Source: Leptotrichia wadei (GTDB lineage Bacteria; Fusobacteriota; Fusobacteriia; Fusobacteriales; Leptotrichiaceae). Taken from it: a stretch of DNA of 64,000 bases. The translations under genes and the position numbers were made by a program. The notes beneath the pieces were generated by a model, which searched no databases, was not told the origin of the DNA, and was given only the letters and a program-made list of their open reading frames with translations. Positions 1-8,945 of this stretch are shown here, in pieces (the first letter of the stretch is position 1; the number at the start of each line of letters is the position of its first letter). The DNA is taken from assembly GCF_007990445.1 (NCBI RefSeq), contig NZ_AP019841.1, positions 1,488,001 to 1,552,000 of the forward strand. The letters run 5' to 3'.

Positions 1-1010
1 TTTATCGCATTATAAGCTGAATTACTCTTTGGAGAAATTGCCAAATAAATTGCAACTTCCGAAAGAATTATTCTTGCTTCTGGCATTCCAATCTCCTTTA
101 CCGCATTAAGTCCAGACACCGCAATTGGTAACGCCTGTGGATTTGCAAGTCCGATATCTTCAGAAGCCAAAATTACAAGCCTTCTAGCAATATACAAAAT
201 ATCTTCACCACCAGAGAGCATTTTTGCCATCCAATAAATCGCCGCATCAGGGTCACTCCCACGAATACTTTTTATCATCGCAGAAACCGTATTATACTTG
301 TCTTCCGTCTTGTGATAAGACTTTTTCGTATTCAACACTTCCTTCACTTCATCAAGCGTAAAATCCACCCCAACATTCGCAATCAATTCCAAAATATTTA
401 TAGCCTGTCTCGCATCTCCTTCAATAATTTCTGAAATATATTTTAAAATCTCATCTGAAATTCCAATTTTCTCTTTTTCATTAATATTTTTTAAAATTTT
501 AAGCAAATCTTTTTCACTCAATTTTTTAAATTCAAATGCCATACATCGTGACAACAACGCATTATTCAAATTATAATAAGGATTTTCAGTCGTAGCACCA
601 ATTAAAATAATATTCCCATTTTCCAAATCCTGCAAAAGTGAATCCTGCTGCAACTTATTAAATCTATGAATCTCATCCAAAAACAAAAGTGTCTGCTGTC
701 CGTTCGTACGAAATCTGTTGTGTGCCTTATCAGAAATGTCCTTTATATCAGTCACAGACGCCTTTATCGCATTCAAATATTCATAATGATAATTCATTTT
801 TTCAGCAACAATTTCCGCAAGAGTCGTCTTCCCCGTCCCAGGTGCTCCCCAAAAAATCGCATTCATAAAATTTCCACGCTCAATAATCTTCCTCAAAATT
901 CCATTTTTCCCAACCAATTTTTCCTGACCATAAAAATCATCCAAACTTTTCGGACGATATCTAAATGCAAGTGGCTTCTTATTTTCATATACTTCATCAA
1001 ATAAATTCAT
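1..1010 (-). CDS. rarA: Replication-associated recombination protein A (AAA+ ATPase), 3' end outside window
   Basis: The minus-strand frame opens with ATG at 1010, preceded by an AGGGAG ribosome site, and stays open to the window edge, so the C-terminus is missing. The product starts MNLFDEVYENKKPLAFKYRP and has a Walker A motif GAPGTGKTT near residue 55, a Walker B motif LFLDEIHRF near 100 and a sensor-1 stretch IGATTENP. This is the RarA/MgsA/WRNIP1 family layout: a clamp-loader-like ATPase that acts at stalled replication forks. About 336 residues are visible and the family is usually 400-450, so roughly a fifth to a quarter is lost. It is divergent from the neighbour at 1216, with about 200 bp between them. 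Confidence 0.93.
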   Translation of the reverse strand, partial: MNLFDEVYENKKPLAFRYRPKSLDDFYGQEKLVGKNGILRKIIERGNFMNAIFWGAPGTGKTTLAEIVAEKMNYHYEYLNAIKASVTDIKDISDKAHNRFRTNGQQTLLFLDEIHRFNKLQQDSLLQDLENGNIILIGATTENPYYNLNNALLSRCMAFEFKKLSEKDLLKILKNINEKEKIGISDEILKYISEIIEGDARQAINILELIANVGVDFTLDEVKEVLNTKKSYHKTEDKYNTVSAMIKSIRGSDPDAAIYWMAKMLSGGEDILYIARRLVILASEDIGLANPQALPIAVSGLNAVKEIGMPEARIILSEVAIYLAISPKSNSAYNAI

Positions 1011-1215
1011 TTTTTTACTCCCTTTTACTTTTCAAATTACAATAATTAAATAAAACACTTTTATTCTAAAATTATTGTATTTTACTATACAATCTATTTT
1101 ATAAATTCAAAACTATTTTGTAATAATCAAATAATTTACTTTTTTTACAATTCATATTATAATATATTCACTTAGTTAAAACAATAAAATTATTTATAAA
1201 TAAAAAGGAGGGATA

Positions 1216-2925
1216 ATGAAGATGGGAAATCGCAAAAAAAAGAAATTACCAATTGGAATATCTGATTTTAAAGAGATTATCGAAAATAACTACTACTATT
1301 TTGATAAAACAAAATTTATAGAAAATATTTTAGAAGATGGCTCTAAAGTTAAATTATTTACTCGTCCGAGAAGATTTGGAAAAACCTTAAATATTTCGAT
1401 GTTAAAATACTTTTTTGACATTAAAAATAAAGACGAAAATAGAAAATTATTCGAAAATTTAGAAATTTCTAAAAGTGAATATTTTGAAAAACAGGGGAAT
1501 TTCTTTGTAATCTCTATTTCTTTTAAAAATTATGATGCAGAAAGCTGGGAAAGTGGATTTAATACGATTAAAAATGAAATAAAATTGCTGTATAACGAAT
1601 TTTATTTGATAAGAGATAATTTAAATCAAAGTGACTTGGCAGATTTTGATGCTATTTGGCTGAAAAAAGATAATGCTGACTGGATTAATTCTTTATTTAA
1701 TTTGACTAGATATTTGTATGAAATCTCTGGAAAAAAAGTTGTTGTTTTGATAGATGAATACGACCAGCCAATAATTGATTCCTACATAAAAGGAAATTAT
1801 GAGAAATGTATTGCGTTTTTTAAAGCATTTTATGGAAAAGTTTTGAAAGATAATAATTATTTGGAAATGGGAATTTTAACTGGAATATTACGAGTTGCAA
1901 AGGAAAATGTCTTTTCGGGATTGAATAATTTGGAAGTTCACACAATTTTAGATGATGAATTTACAGAATACTTTGGAATTATGGAAAATGAAGTTGAAAA
2001 ATCTCTTGAAGATTTTGACTTAAAATATGAATTAAATGATGTCCAGAAGTGGTACAATGGATATTTATTTGGCGAAAAAAAAGTTTATAATCCTTGGTCG
2101 ATTATTAATTTTTTAAAAAATGAAAAATTGAAGCCTTATTGGGTAAATACAAGTGGAAACGGATTAATCAACTTATATCTCCAAAAATTAAAAAATGATG
2201 TTTTTGACGATTTTTCAAAATTATTGAATAAAGAAAATATTCTTAAAAAAATAAACAACAATATGACTTTTGAAAATTTGAAAACTAATTTTGGAAAAAA
2301 TATTTGGAATCTATTTTTTCATAGCGGATATTTGACTTTGGCTGATAAGTATGATGTGATGAAAAAAAATGCTAGTATTAAAATTCCAAACAAAGAAATT
2401 CTAGAAATGTTTTCAGAAATGTTTATCGAAATTTATTTCAAAGATTCCGAAACCTTTCTGGATATGACTGATGCACTTACAACTGGAAATATTGAAAAAT
2501 TTAAATTTGAATTGAATAAAATCTTATTAGAAAATATTGGTATTTTTGATGTAATCGGAATTTATAAAGAGCAGTTTTATCATGGATTAATGTTAGGACT
2601 AATCTTAATGTTAAAAAATGAATATGAAATTTCATCAAATAATTTTGCTGGAAAAGGTCGATACGATTTACTTTTGAAACCTAAAAATATTTTTGAAAGA
2701 AAAGAAGGAATCATCATTGAATTAAAAGCAATAAATATAGATAATTTGAAATTAGATTTGGAAAAGATTCACGAAAAATTGTTAAATGAATGTGAGGTTG
2801 CACTAAATCAAATTGAAAAAAAAGAGTATACTTCGATTTTGAAAAATGCTGGAATTGACAATATTTTAAAAATTGGAATTGCGTTTTTTGGAAAAGAGTT
2901 TGAAGTAAAATTTGAGAGAGAATAA
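1216..2925 (+). CDS. AAA-ATPase-like protein with C-terminal PD-(D/E)XK nuclease-like domain
   Basis: This 569-residue protein has a strong AAGGAGG site 4 bases before ATG 1216. The N-terminal half carries PIGISDF near residue 12, a modified Walker A (RPRRFGKT, residues 50-57) and a Walker B VVVLIDEYDQP (176-186), as in the AAA-ATPase_like family (PF09820). The C-terminal part has GRYDLLL followed by GIIIELKAI, which supplies the D and E-x-K of a PD-(D/E)XK nuclease fold (PDDEXK_9 type). Such genes are often repeated in Fusobacteriota and Bacteroidota genomes and their role is not established. A part in DNA processing or defence is only inference. It stands alone, with a short inverted-repeat element directly downstream. 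Confidence 0.8.
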   Translation: MKMGNRKKKKLPIGISDFKEIIENNYYYFDKTKFIENILEDGSKVKLFTRPRRFGKTLNISMLKYFFDIKNKDENRKLFENLEISKSEYFEKQGNFFVISISFKNYDAESWESGFNTIKNEIKLLYNEFYLIRDNLNQSDLADFDAIWLKKDNADWINSLFNLTRYLYEISGKKVVVLIDEYDQPIIDSYIKGNYEKCIAFFKAFYGKVLKDNNYLEMGILTGILRVAKENVFSGLNNLEVHTILDDEFTEYFGIMENEVEKSLEDFDLKYELNDVQKWYNGYLFGEKKVYNPWSIINFLKNEKLKPYWVNTSGNGLINLYLQKLKNDVFDDFSKLLNKENILKKINNNMTFENLKTNFGKNIWNLFFHSGYLTLADKYDVMKKNASIKIPNKEILEMFSEMFIEIYFKDSETFLDMTDALTTGNIEKFKFELNKILLENIGIFDVIGIYKEQFYHGLMLGLILMLKNEYEISSNNFAGKGRYDLLLKPKNIFERKEGIIIELKAINIDNLKLDLEKIHEKLLNECEVALNQIEKKEYTSILKNAGIDNILKIGIAFFGKEFEVKFERE

Positions 2926-2987
2926 TTTATGAAAAATTTTTTGTAATTTGAAGTTAATTTTTTTAATTAATTATATATTTGAACCTA

Positions 2988-3063
2988 TTTAAAACCAAAC
3001 TACTAAAATTGTATAAATTTGGATTTTGAGTAAGTAGACATAACTTTTGAGTTTAGTTTTAAA
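2988..3063. repeat. MITE-like inverted-repeat element, copy 1
   Basis: A 76-bp stretch begins TTTAAAACCAAACT and ends with its near inverse complement, AGTTTAGTTTTAAA. A second copy in inverted orientation lies at 49511-49575 and shares the core ACTACTAAAATTGTATAAAT. Homology runs a few bases past both ends, to about 2980-3072. This copy has a 12-base segment (about 3020-3031) that is absent from the other. No coding potential is seen. It looks like a non-autonomous mobile or palindromic repeat. Confidence 0.6.
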
Positions 3064-3098
3064 GTAATTTTATAAATGAAAATTAAGAGGTAAAAACA

Positions 3099-3596
3099 AT
3101 GAAAAAGAACATCTATTTTTATGAGACAAACACTCCGATTGGAAAAATTGGGATTGCTACAACAGAAGATGACTCTCACATTACAGATTTGACTTGGGAA
3201 TCTGATTTTGAAAATTTAATAAAAGAAAATGATTTTCAAATTTGTGAAACTGAACTGATTAAACAAGCGAAAAAACAACTTTTTGAATATTTTGAAAAAA
3301 AACGAAAAAATTTTGATTTGCCACTTTTGAAAGAAGGAACACCATTTCAAATTTCTGTTTGGAGTGCTCTTGAAAAAATTCCTTATGGTGAAACTTGTTC
3401 TTACAAAGATATTGCAATCGCAATTGACAATCCAAAAGCTGTCCGTGCAGTTGGAATGGCAAATAATCGAAATAAAATTGCTATTTTTATTCCTTGTCAT
3501 CGTGTGATTGGTGCAGATGGAAAATTGGTTGGTTATGGTGGGGGACTTCATATTAAGCGATTTTTGTTGGAATTGGAAGGTATTAAAATAAAATAA
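3099..3596 (+). CDS. ogt: Methylated-DNA--[protein]-cysteine S-methyltransferase
   Basis: The 165-residue product is a suicide alkyltransferase that moves the methyl group of O6-methylguanine to its own cysteine. The active-site motif is IPCHRVIG, with acceptor Cys133 and the following His/Arg. The helix-turn-helix around residues 100-125 includes VRAVGMANNRN, with the Arg finger. The small N-terminal ribonuclease-like domain is present, so length and layout match Ogt/MGMT. The start is ATG 3099 with an AAGAGG site. It is apparently monocistronic. A second alkylation-repair gene (3-methyladenine glycosylase) lies at 36927. Confidence 0.94.
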   Translation: MKKNIYFYETNTPIGKIGIATTEDDSHITDLTWESDFENLIKENDFQICETELIKQAKKQLFEYFEKKRKNFDLPLLKEGTPFQISVWSALEKIPYGETCSYKDIAIAIDNPKAVRAVGMANNRNKIAIFIPCHRVIGADGKLVGYGGGLHIKRFLLELEGIKIK

Positions 3597-3680
3597 TTCA
3601 CTTAAATATTTTCGTTGCTTTTTATTATCTTTTATGTTAAAATTTTATTAACTAAAACAACAAGAAAGGGTGTGAAATCA

Positions 3681-3917
3681 ATGATAACCGTTTCTATAAA
3701 TGCTAATCCTGACATAGAGAACAAAATAAATAACTATGTTAAGGAAAATAATATCAATTTAAACCAGGTAATGTTAGATTTAATTCTTGAAAAAATCGAA
3801 GATGAAGAAGACTACAAATTGGCTGTTGAGGCTTATGAAGAATATAAAGCAAACAAGGAAAAAGCAATTTCATTTGACGATTTAGTAAAAAAAATGGGCT
3901 TGGAAGATGAAATATAA
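3681..3917 (+). CDS. RelB/DUF6290-like antitoxin
   Basis: The 78-residue protein starts at ATG 3681 (MITVSINANPDIENKINNYV), with a GAAAGGGTG ribosome site. The frame is open further upstream, but that part has no ribosome site. The N-terminus looks like a ribbon-helix-helix DNA-binding fold (strand TVSINAN, then two helices). The acidic C-terminal helix, about residues 45-78 with many E/D/K, would wrap the toxin. The last 11 bases overlap the next gene, a RelE/ParE-fold protein, the usual layout of a type II toxin-antitoxin operon with antitoxin first. Autoregulation is expected for the family. No clear operator was identified. Confidence 0.8.
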   Translation: MITVSINANPDIENKINNYVKENNINLNQVMLDLILEKIEDEEDYKLAVEAYEEYKANKEKAISFDDLVKKMGLEDEI

Positions 3918-4173
3918 AGTCATTATCAGAGAAAAAGCAGAAAAACAACTGAATAAACTAGATAATTCAATAAAACTAAAAATCATGCGATATATCAAGC
4001 AAAATCTTAATGAAACAGATAATCCAAAAAAATTTGGAAAAGCTTTGAGATATAATCTAAAAGGATTTTGGAGATATCGAGTTGAAAATTATAGAATTAT
4101 TGTAAAAATTGAAGAAAATGAATTACTTATTTTGGTTGTTCAAATAGATAAAAGGGATAAAATTTATATTTAA
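3907..4173 (+). CDS. RelE/ParE-family toxin
   Basis: This is an 88-residue basic protein. It starts MKYKVIIREKAEKQLNKLD, the typical first strand and helix of RelE-fold toxins. The C-terminal half has FWRYRVENYRIIVKI, with the conserved R-x-R/Y-R-I core, and ends on a strand (LILVVQIDKRDKIY). RelE-family members cleave mRNA on the ribosome, whereas ParE members poison gyrase. The pattern fits RelE/YafQ-like more than ParE, but the sequence does not decide it. Translation overlaps the antitoxin by 11 bases. A terminator hairpin follows at 4224. Confidence 0.85.
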   Translation: MKYKVIIREKAEKQLNKLDNSIKLKIMRYIKQNLNETDNPKKFGKALRYNLKGFWRYRVENYRIIVKIEENELLILVVQIDKRDKIYI

Positions 4174-4223
4174 AATTTCTAAATTGAATTTTAAATTATT
4201 GGGTTAAATTGAGCATTAAAAAC

Positions 4224-4272
4224 AAAAAACTGTCTAATATTTCTATTTTTAAAAATAAAAGACAGTTTTTTT
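4224..4272. terminator. Bidirectional rho-independent terminator
   Basis: The arms AAAAACTGTC and GACAGTTTTT flank an AT-rich loop, with A-runs on the left and T-runs on the right. It sits between the toxin (plus) and the GH13 gene (minus), so it can serve both convergent transcripts. Confidence 0.75.
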
Positions 4273-4341
4273 ATTTACGAATTATTTAAAATTATCTTAT
4301 TTCATAATTTATAAAACAAATCCATTTTTAACAAAAATTCT

Positions 4342-6081
4342 TTAAATTTCAACTAATAAACTTTGAAACCCTTCAAAAATAACTTTCTCTCCATTATTTT
4401 CAAAACCATCAAAATTGTTAATCAAAATTTCTCCAATTTTAATTTCTTTTTCTCCAAGAGCTTTTGCAATTTCACTTAATTTAACTTCTTGTTTCAACTC
4501 AGAAAAATTACTAATACAAAGAACTTTTTGATTCCCGTATTTTCTCACATAAGCAATAATTTTTTCATTCTCCAACGGAACAGAGATGAAATCACCAAAA
4601 GTCAAGCAATCTGAATATTTACCATTTTGTCTTAAATCAATCATTTTTTTGTAGTGTGAAAAAATTGAATCTTTGTCATTTATTTGGTCTGCTACATTTG
4701 TTGTGGCTTGGCTTCCTGTTAATTTTATCCATGATTTTGAGTTTTCATCTTTTGAAAAGCCAGCATTTTTGCTGTTATCCCATTGCATAGGCGTTCTTGA
4801 ATTGTCACGGCTTCGTTTATTTACAAAATATAATGCTTCCTCAGATGAAAATCCTTCTCCTAATGCCCGTTGATATTGGTCTTTACTTGCAATATCATCA
4901 AATTCAGAAATATCATTTCTCACAAAATTATCCATTCCAATTTCTTGACCTTGATAAATAAACGGTGTTCCTCGCAAAAAGAAAAATACATTTGCTAATA
5001 ATTTTGCATTTGTTTCATTTGCTTTTTCACCAAAAAATTTATTTAAACTTCTTGGCAAATCGTGATTTTCAAAGAATGGTGCTCCCCATCCGTATTTTTG
5101 CTGAGTCAACTGACTTTCAAAAATAGCATCCCTAAGCTCTATTGTTGGAATATCTCTCAATGAATAGTAAAATCCGCCTTTTGTCATATCTAAATCTGCA
5201 TAGCTAAAATCAAAAATCATTGTAAAAAATCCATCTTCTCCAATGAAATCATTGTATCTTTCATACTCAAGCATTGGAGTTTCCGCAACAGTCATCGCAT
5301 TATATTTTTTGAAAGTTTCTTTTGCCAATTCGCTTAAAAACTCTTCAATTCCAGGCTGATTCAAAGTATATTCCACATTGTATGCCATTCCATCCGCTCC
5401 ATCAACTGGCAAATCCAAATATCTTGCATCTTTTTTTATCGAATTAATCGCATCAACTCTAAATCCAGCAATTCCCTTTTCAAGCCAATAATTTACCATT
5501 TCGTAAAGCTCTTTTCTAACTTCAGGATTTTCCCAGTTTAAGTCAGGCTGTTTTTTTGTAAATAAATGCAAATAGTACATTTCATTTCCATTTTCATCAG
5601 CTTCCCCTTCAACTTTTTCCCAAGCAGAACCTCCAAAATGTGATCTCCAGTTTGTTGGTGGCAATCCATTTTCTCCTCTTTTGAAAATATAGTAATTTCT
5701 GTACTTGCTTTCAGGATTTTTCAATGCTTCCAAAAACCACTCGTGCTCATCAGAAGTATGATTAATTACCAAATCTAAAATTACTTTTATCCCTCTTTTT
5801 TCGGCCTCTGCAATCAATTTTTCCAAATCTTCCTTTGTCCCGAATTCAGGATTCACATCATAATAATCTGAAATATCATATCCATTATCATCCATTGGCG
5901 ACTTAAAAATTGGACAAACCCAAATAAGCGTTATCCCCAAATTCTTCAAATAATCTAATTTCTCTGTAATTCCATTCAAATCTCCAATTCCATCGTTATT
6001 GCTATCATAAAAACTTCTTGGATAAATTTGATATCCAACTTCTTTTTTCCGCCATTTTTTATCTAATTTTTTTATATCCAT
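4342..6081 (-). CDS. GH13 alpha-glucosidase (oligo-1,6-glucosidase/maltase type)
   Basis: The 579-residue cytoplasmic protein starts at ATG 6081 with a GAAGGAG site. A (beta/alpha)8 GH13 domain is clear: a Ca-site-like loop (DSNNDGIGD, 26-34), region I DLVINH (103-108), region II GFRVDAI with nucleophile Asp210, region III TVAETP with acid/base Glu267, and region IV FFENHD with Asp341. The length and QPDLNW motif fit subfamily GH13_31. The residue after the nucleophile is Ala, whereas strict isomaltases usually have Val, so alpha-1,4 substrates may be accepted (inference). It probably hydrolyses unphosphorylated maltose or isomaltose-type sugars, alongside the PTS genes downstream. Trehalose-6-phosphate hydrolase is less likely. 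Confidence 0.9.
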   Translation of the reverse strand: MDIKKLDKKWRKKEVGYQIYPRSFYDSNNDGIGDLNGITEKLDYLKNLGITLIWVCPIFKSPMDDNGYDISDYYDVNPEFGTKEDLEKLIAEAEKRGIKVILDLVINHTSDEHEWFLEALKNPESKYRNYYIFKRGENGLPPTNWRSHFGGSAWEKVEGEADENGNEMYYLHLFTKKQPDLNWENPEVRKELYEMVNYWLEKGIAGFRVDAINSIKKDARYLDLPVDGADGMAYNVEYTLNQPGIEEFLSELAKETFKKYNAMTVAETPMLEYERYNDFIGEDGFFTMIFDFSYADLDMTKGGFYYSLRDIPTIELRDAIFESQLTQQKYGWGAPFFENHDLPRSLNKFFGEKANETNAKLLANVFFFLRGTPFIYQGQEIGMDNFVRNDISEFDDIASKDQYQRALGEGFSSEEALYFVNKRSRDNSRTPMQWDNSKNAGFSKDENSKSWIKLTGSQATTNVADQINDKDSIFSHYKKMIDLRQNGKYSDCLTFGDFISVPLENEKIIAYVRKYGNQKVLCISNFSELKQEVKLSEIAKALGEKEIKIGEILINNFDGFENNGEKVIFEGFQSLLVEI

Positions 6082-6243
6082 TTTTTCTCCTTCATATTTA
6101 ATTTATAAACAATTTATAAACTTTTATTAATATAACTTTTTTCTTTTTTGGTTAATGAACATTGACATTATTTAACCTTTAAAAATTTATTTTTACAACT
6201 GATTAATAAAAAATAATTTATAAATAATTATATCATAAAAAAA

Positions 6244-6266
6244 GACACTACTTCAATAGCAGTGCC
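6244..6266 (-). terminator. Terminator hairpin after the GH4 gene
   Basis: Read on the minus strand, GGCACTGCT pairs with AGTAGTGTC (two G-T wobbles) around a 5-base loop. It is followed by a run of T (TTTTTTT). It lies 110 bp after the GH4 stop and would separate that gene from the GH13 gene downstream. Confidence 0.65.
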
Positions 6267-6377
6267 TTTATTTTTACAATTTATTTTACTATACCACGCT
6301 GAATGGTTATTTTTTTAAATAATTATATCATAATTAATTAACATTTCAAGCACTAAAAATTATTTATTTCAAATCTG

Positions 6378-7706
<1,329 letters not shown>

Positions 7707-7760
7707 TCATCTCCTATAATTTATTAGTTATATATTTTTTGCTTTCCTACTTCATTAGTT

Positions 7761-7804
7761 ATTATAGCATATTTTTTTAAAAAGTCAATAGGTTTATATA
7801 AATC
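7761..7804 (-). promoter_or_regulatory. Promoter of GH4 gene with operator-like site
   Basis: On the minus strand there is TTGACT (7788-7783), a 16-base spacer and TATAAT (7766-7761). Directly upstream of the -35 lies GATTTATATAAACC (7804-7791). It matches the GTTTATATAAAC palindrome at the regulator gene and resembles the sites upstream of the PTS and malQ -35 boxes. Confidence 0.7.
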
Positions 7805-7847
7805 TTTTTTATTTTTTTTGATTTATATATATATCTTTTAATATAAG

Positions 7848-7876
7848 TTGATATTTTATGTAATTTATTGTATAAT
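7848..7876 (+). promoter_or_regulatory. Promoter of the GntR-family regulator
   Basis: TTGATA at 7848, a 17-base spacer and TATAAT at 7871 give a near-consensus promoter. The transcript would start near 7883 and carry a leader of about 120 nt. An AT-only palindromic stretch (GATTTATATATATATC, 7820-7835) lies just upstream and could be another weak operator. Confidence 0.65.
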
Positions 7877-7987
7877 AAAATTGTATTTAATTTAACGCAA
7901 TTTATCTATTTTACTCAATTTATTTATCTTTATTAAATTTAATTATTTGATACCTAAAAATTTGAGTAAAATAATAATTCTATGAAA

Positions 7988-8001
7988 GGTTTATATAAAC
8001 G
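7988..8001. promoter_or_regulatory. Operator-like palindrome at the regulator start
   Basis: GTTTATATAAAC (7989-8000) is a perfect 12-bp palindrome. It sits between a weak AAAGG ribosome site and the likely ATG at 8003. The same core lies upstream of the GH4 promoter, which suggests autoregulation by the GntR/UTRA protein. This is inference from motif sharing. Confidence 0.5.
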
Positions 8002-8002
8002 A

Positions 8003-8710
8003 ATGAAAAAATATGAAAAAGTTTATCAAGATATAAAAGAAAAAATAAAAAATGGAGAGCTTAAACCTGGTGATTTTTTAAAAAAAGAAGATGATTTGGC
8101 AGAAGAGTATAATTTTTCCAAACTTACTGTGAGAAAAGCTCTTTCAATGTTAGAAACAGAGGGGCGCATTCAAAAAGTAAAAGGAAAAAAGTCAATTATT
8201 TTGGAGAAAAAAAATTTAGAAAATATTTCTTTGACTTCTATTCAAACTACACAAGAACTTAATAAAATTCAAAATATTCATCTTGAAAAAGAATTAATAA
8301 GCCTTTATATTGTACAAGGGGTAAAGGAACTCATGGATAAATTCCAAGTTTCTGAAAACGCTGATTTTTATAAGGTTGTTAGAACTACTTCATTAAATGG
8401 TGAAGTGCTAAATTATTCTACTTCATTTTTTGATAGAAGAATCGTTCCATTTTTAAATGAGAAAATCGCAAAAAATTCTATTTACGAATATTTAGAAAAA
8501 GAGCTAAAATTAAAAATTGCCTACTCTCGTAGAGAAATAAAATTTAGAAAAATTACTTCTGAAGAGCAAAAATATTTTAAATTGAAAGATATAAATATGG
8601 TTGTTGTCATTGAAACACATGCCTATTTATCAAATGGAACACTTTTTCAGTATGAAACAATAATTCATCATCCTGAGAAATTTACTTTCACTGCTATTGC
8701 AAAAAGATAA
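8003..8710 (+). CDS. GntR-family transcriptional regulator with UTRA ligand domain
   Basis: The 235-residue protein has an N-terminal winged helix (KVYQDIKEKIKNGELKPGD, then LTVRKALSMLETEG and KGKKSIIL). A C-terminal UTRA sensor domain covers about residues 80-235. I take ATG 8003 (MKKYEKVYQDI) as the start because family members begin there; an in-frame ATG at 7982 has no ribosome site. HutC-subfamily regulators bind phosphosugars or related ligands. Placed divergently from the GH4 gene and next to the PTS permease, it is the probable regulator of the alpha-glucoside genes, and the shared palindromes support this. Whether it represses or activates cannot be read from sequence. Confidence 0.88.
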   Translation: MKKYEKVYQDIKEKIKNGELKPGDFLKKEDDLAEEYNFSKLTVRKALSMLETEGRIQKVKGKKSIILEKKNLENISLTSIQTTQELNKIQNIHLEKELISLYIVQGVKELMDKFQVSENADFYKVVRTTSLNGEVLNYSTSFFDRRIVPFLNEKIAKNSIYEYLEKELKLKIAYSRREIKFRKITSEEQKYFKLKDINMVVVIETHAYLSNGTLFQYETIIHHPEKFTFTAIAKR

Positions 8711-8720
8711 TTTTTATACA

Positions 8721-8760
8721 AAAAAAGAGATTATATCATTTTTGAAAATAACCTCTTTTT
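8721..8760. terminator. Terminator after the GntR gene
   Basis: AAAAAGAG and CTCTTTTT arms with further pairing (TTAT/ATAA) flank a short AT loop. It starts 10 bp after the regulator stop. A- and T-runs on both sides would let it work in both directions. Confidence 0.7.
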
Positions 8761-8833
8761 CTTTTATTTTGAAATTTTTTCAAATGCTTTAACAAATCCA
8801 ATTGTATAAATATCAAAAAACAAATTTATATAA

Positions 8834-8900
8834 AAGAAAGAACTTTCGCAAGTTTTATAATTTTATACTTAAAATTTTTAACTTTTGAAAATTCTTTCTT
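8834..8900 (-). terminator. Long stem-loop after the PTS gene
   Basis: AAGAAAGAA pairs with TTCTTTCTT at the base, and the stem continues through TTTC/GAAA and AAGTT/AACTT after single mismatches. This gives a 67-nt hairpin that begins 45 bp after the PTS stop. Read on the minus strand it is followed by TTTATATAAATTTG rather than a clean T-run, so it may act as an mRNA 3' stabiliser as well as, or instead of, a terminator. Confidence 0.5.
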
Positions 8901-8945
8901 AATTTTTTATAAAATTTAAATTCAATTATTTATCAAATTTTATTT

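Noticed and set aside
666-1004. 112-codon plus-strand frame
   Set aside because: Lies entirely opposite rarA, no ribosome site, and the composition is that of a reverse-strand shadow.
6101-6121. Direct repeat ATTTATAAAC before the GH13 gene as another operator of the sugar regulon
   Set aside because: It lacks the central palindrome of the other sites and lies in the leader, not by the -35 box.
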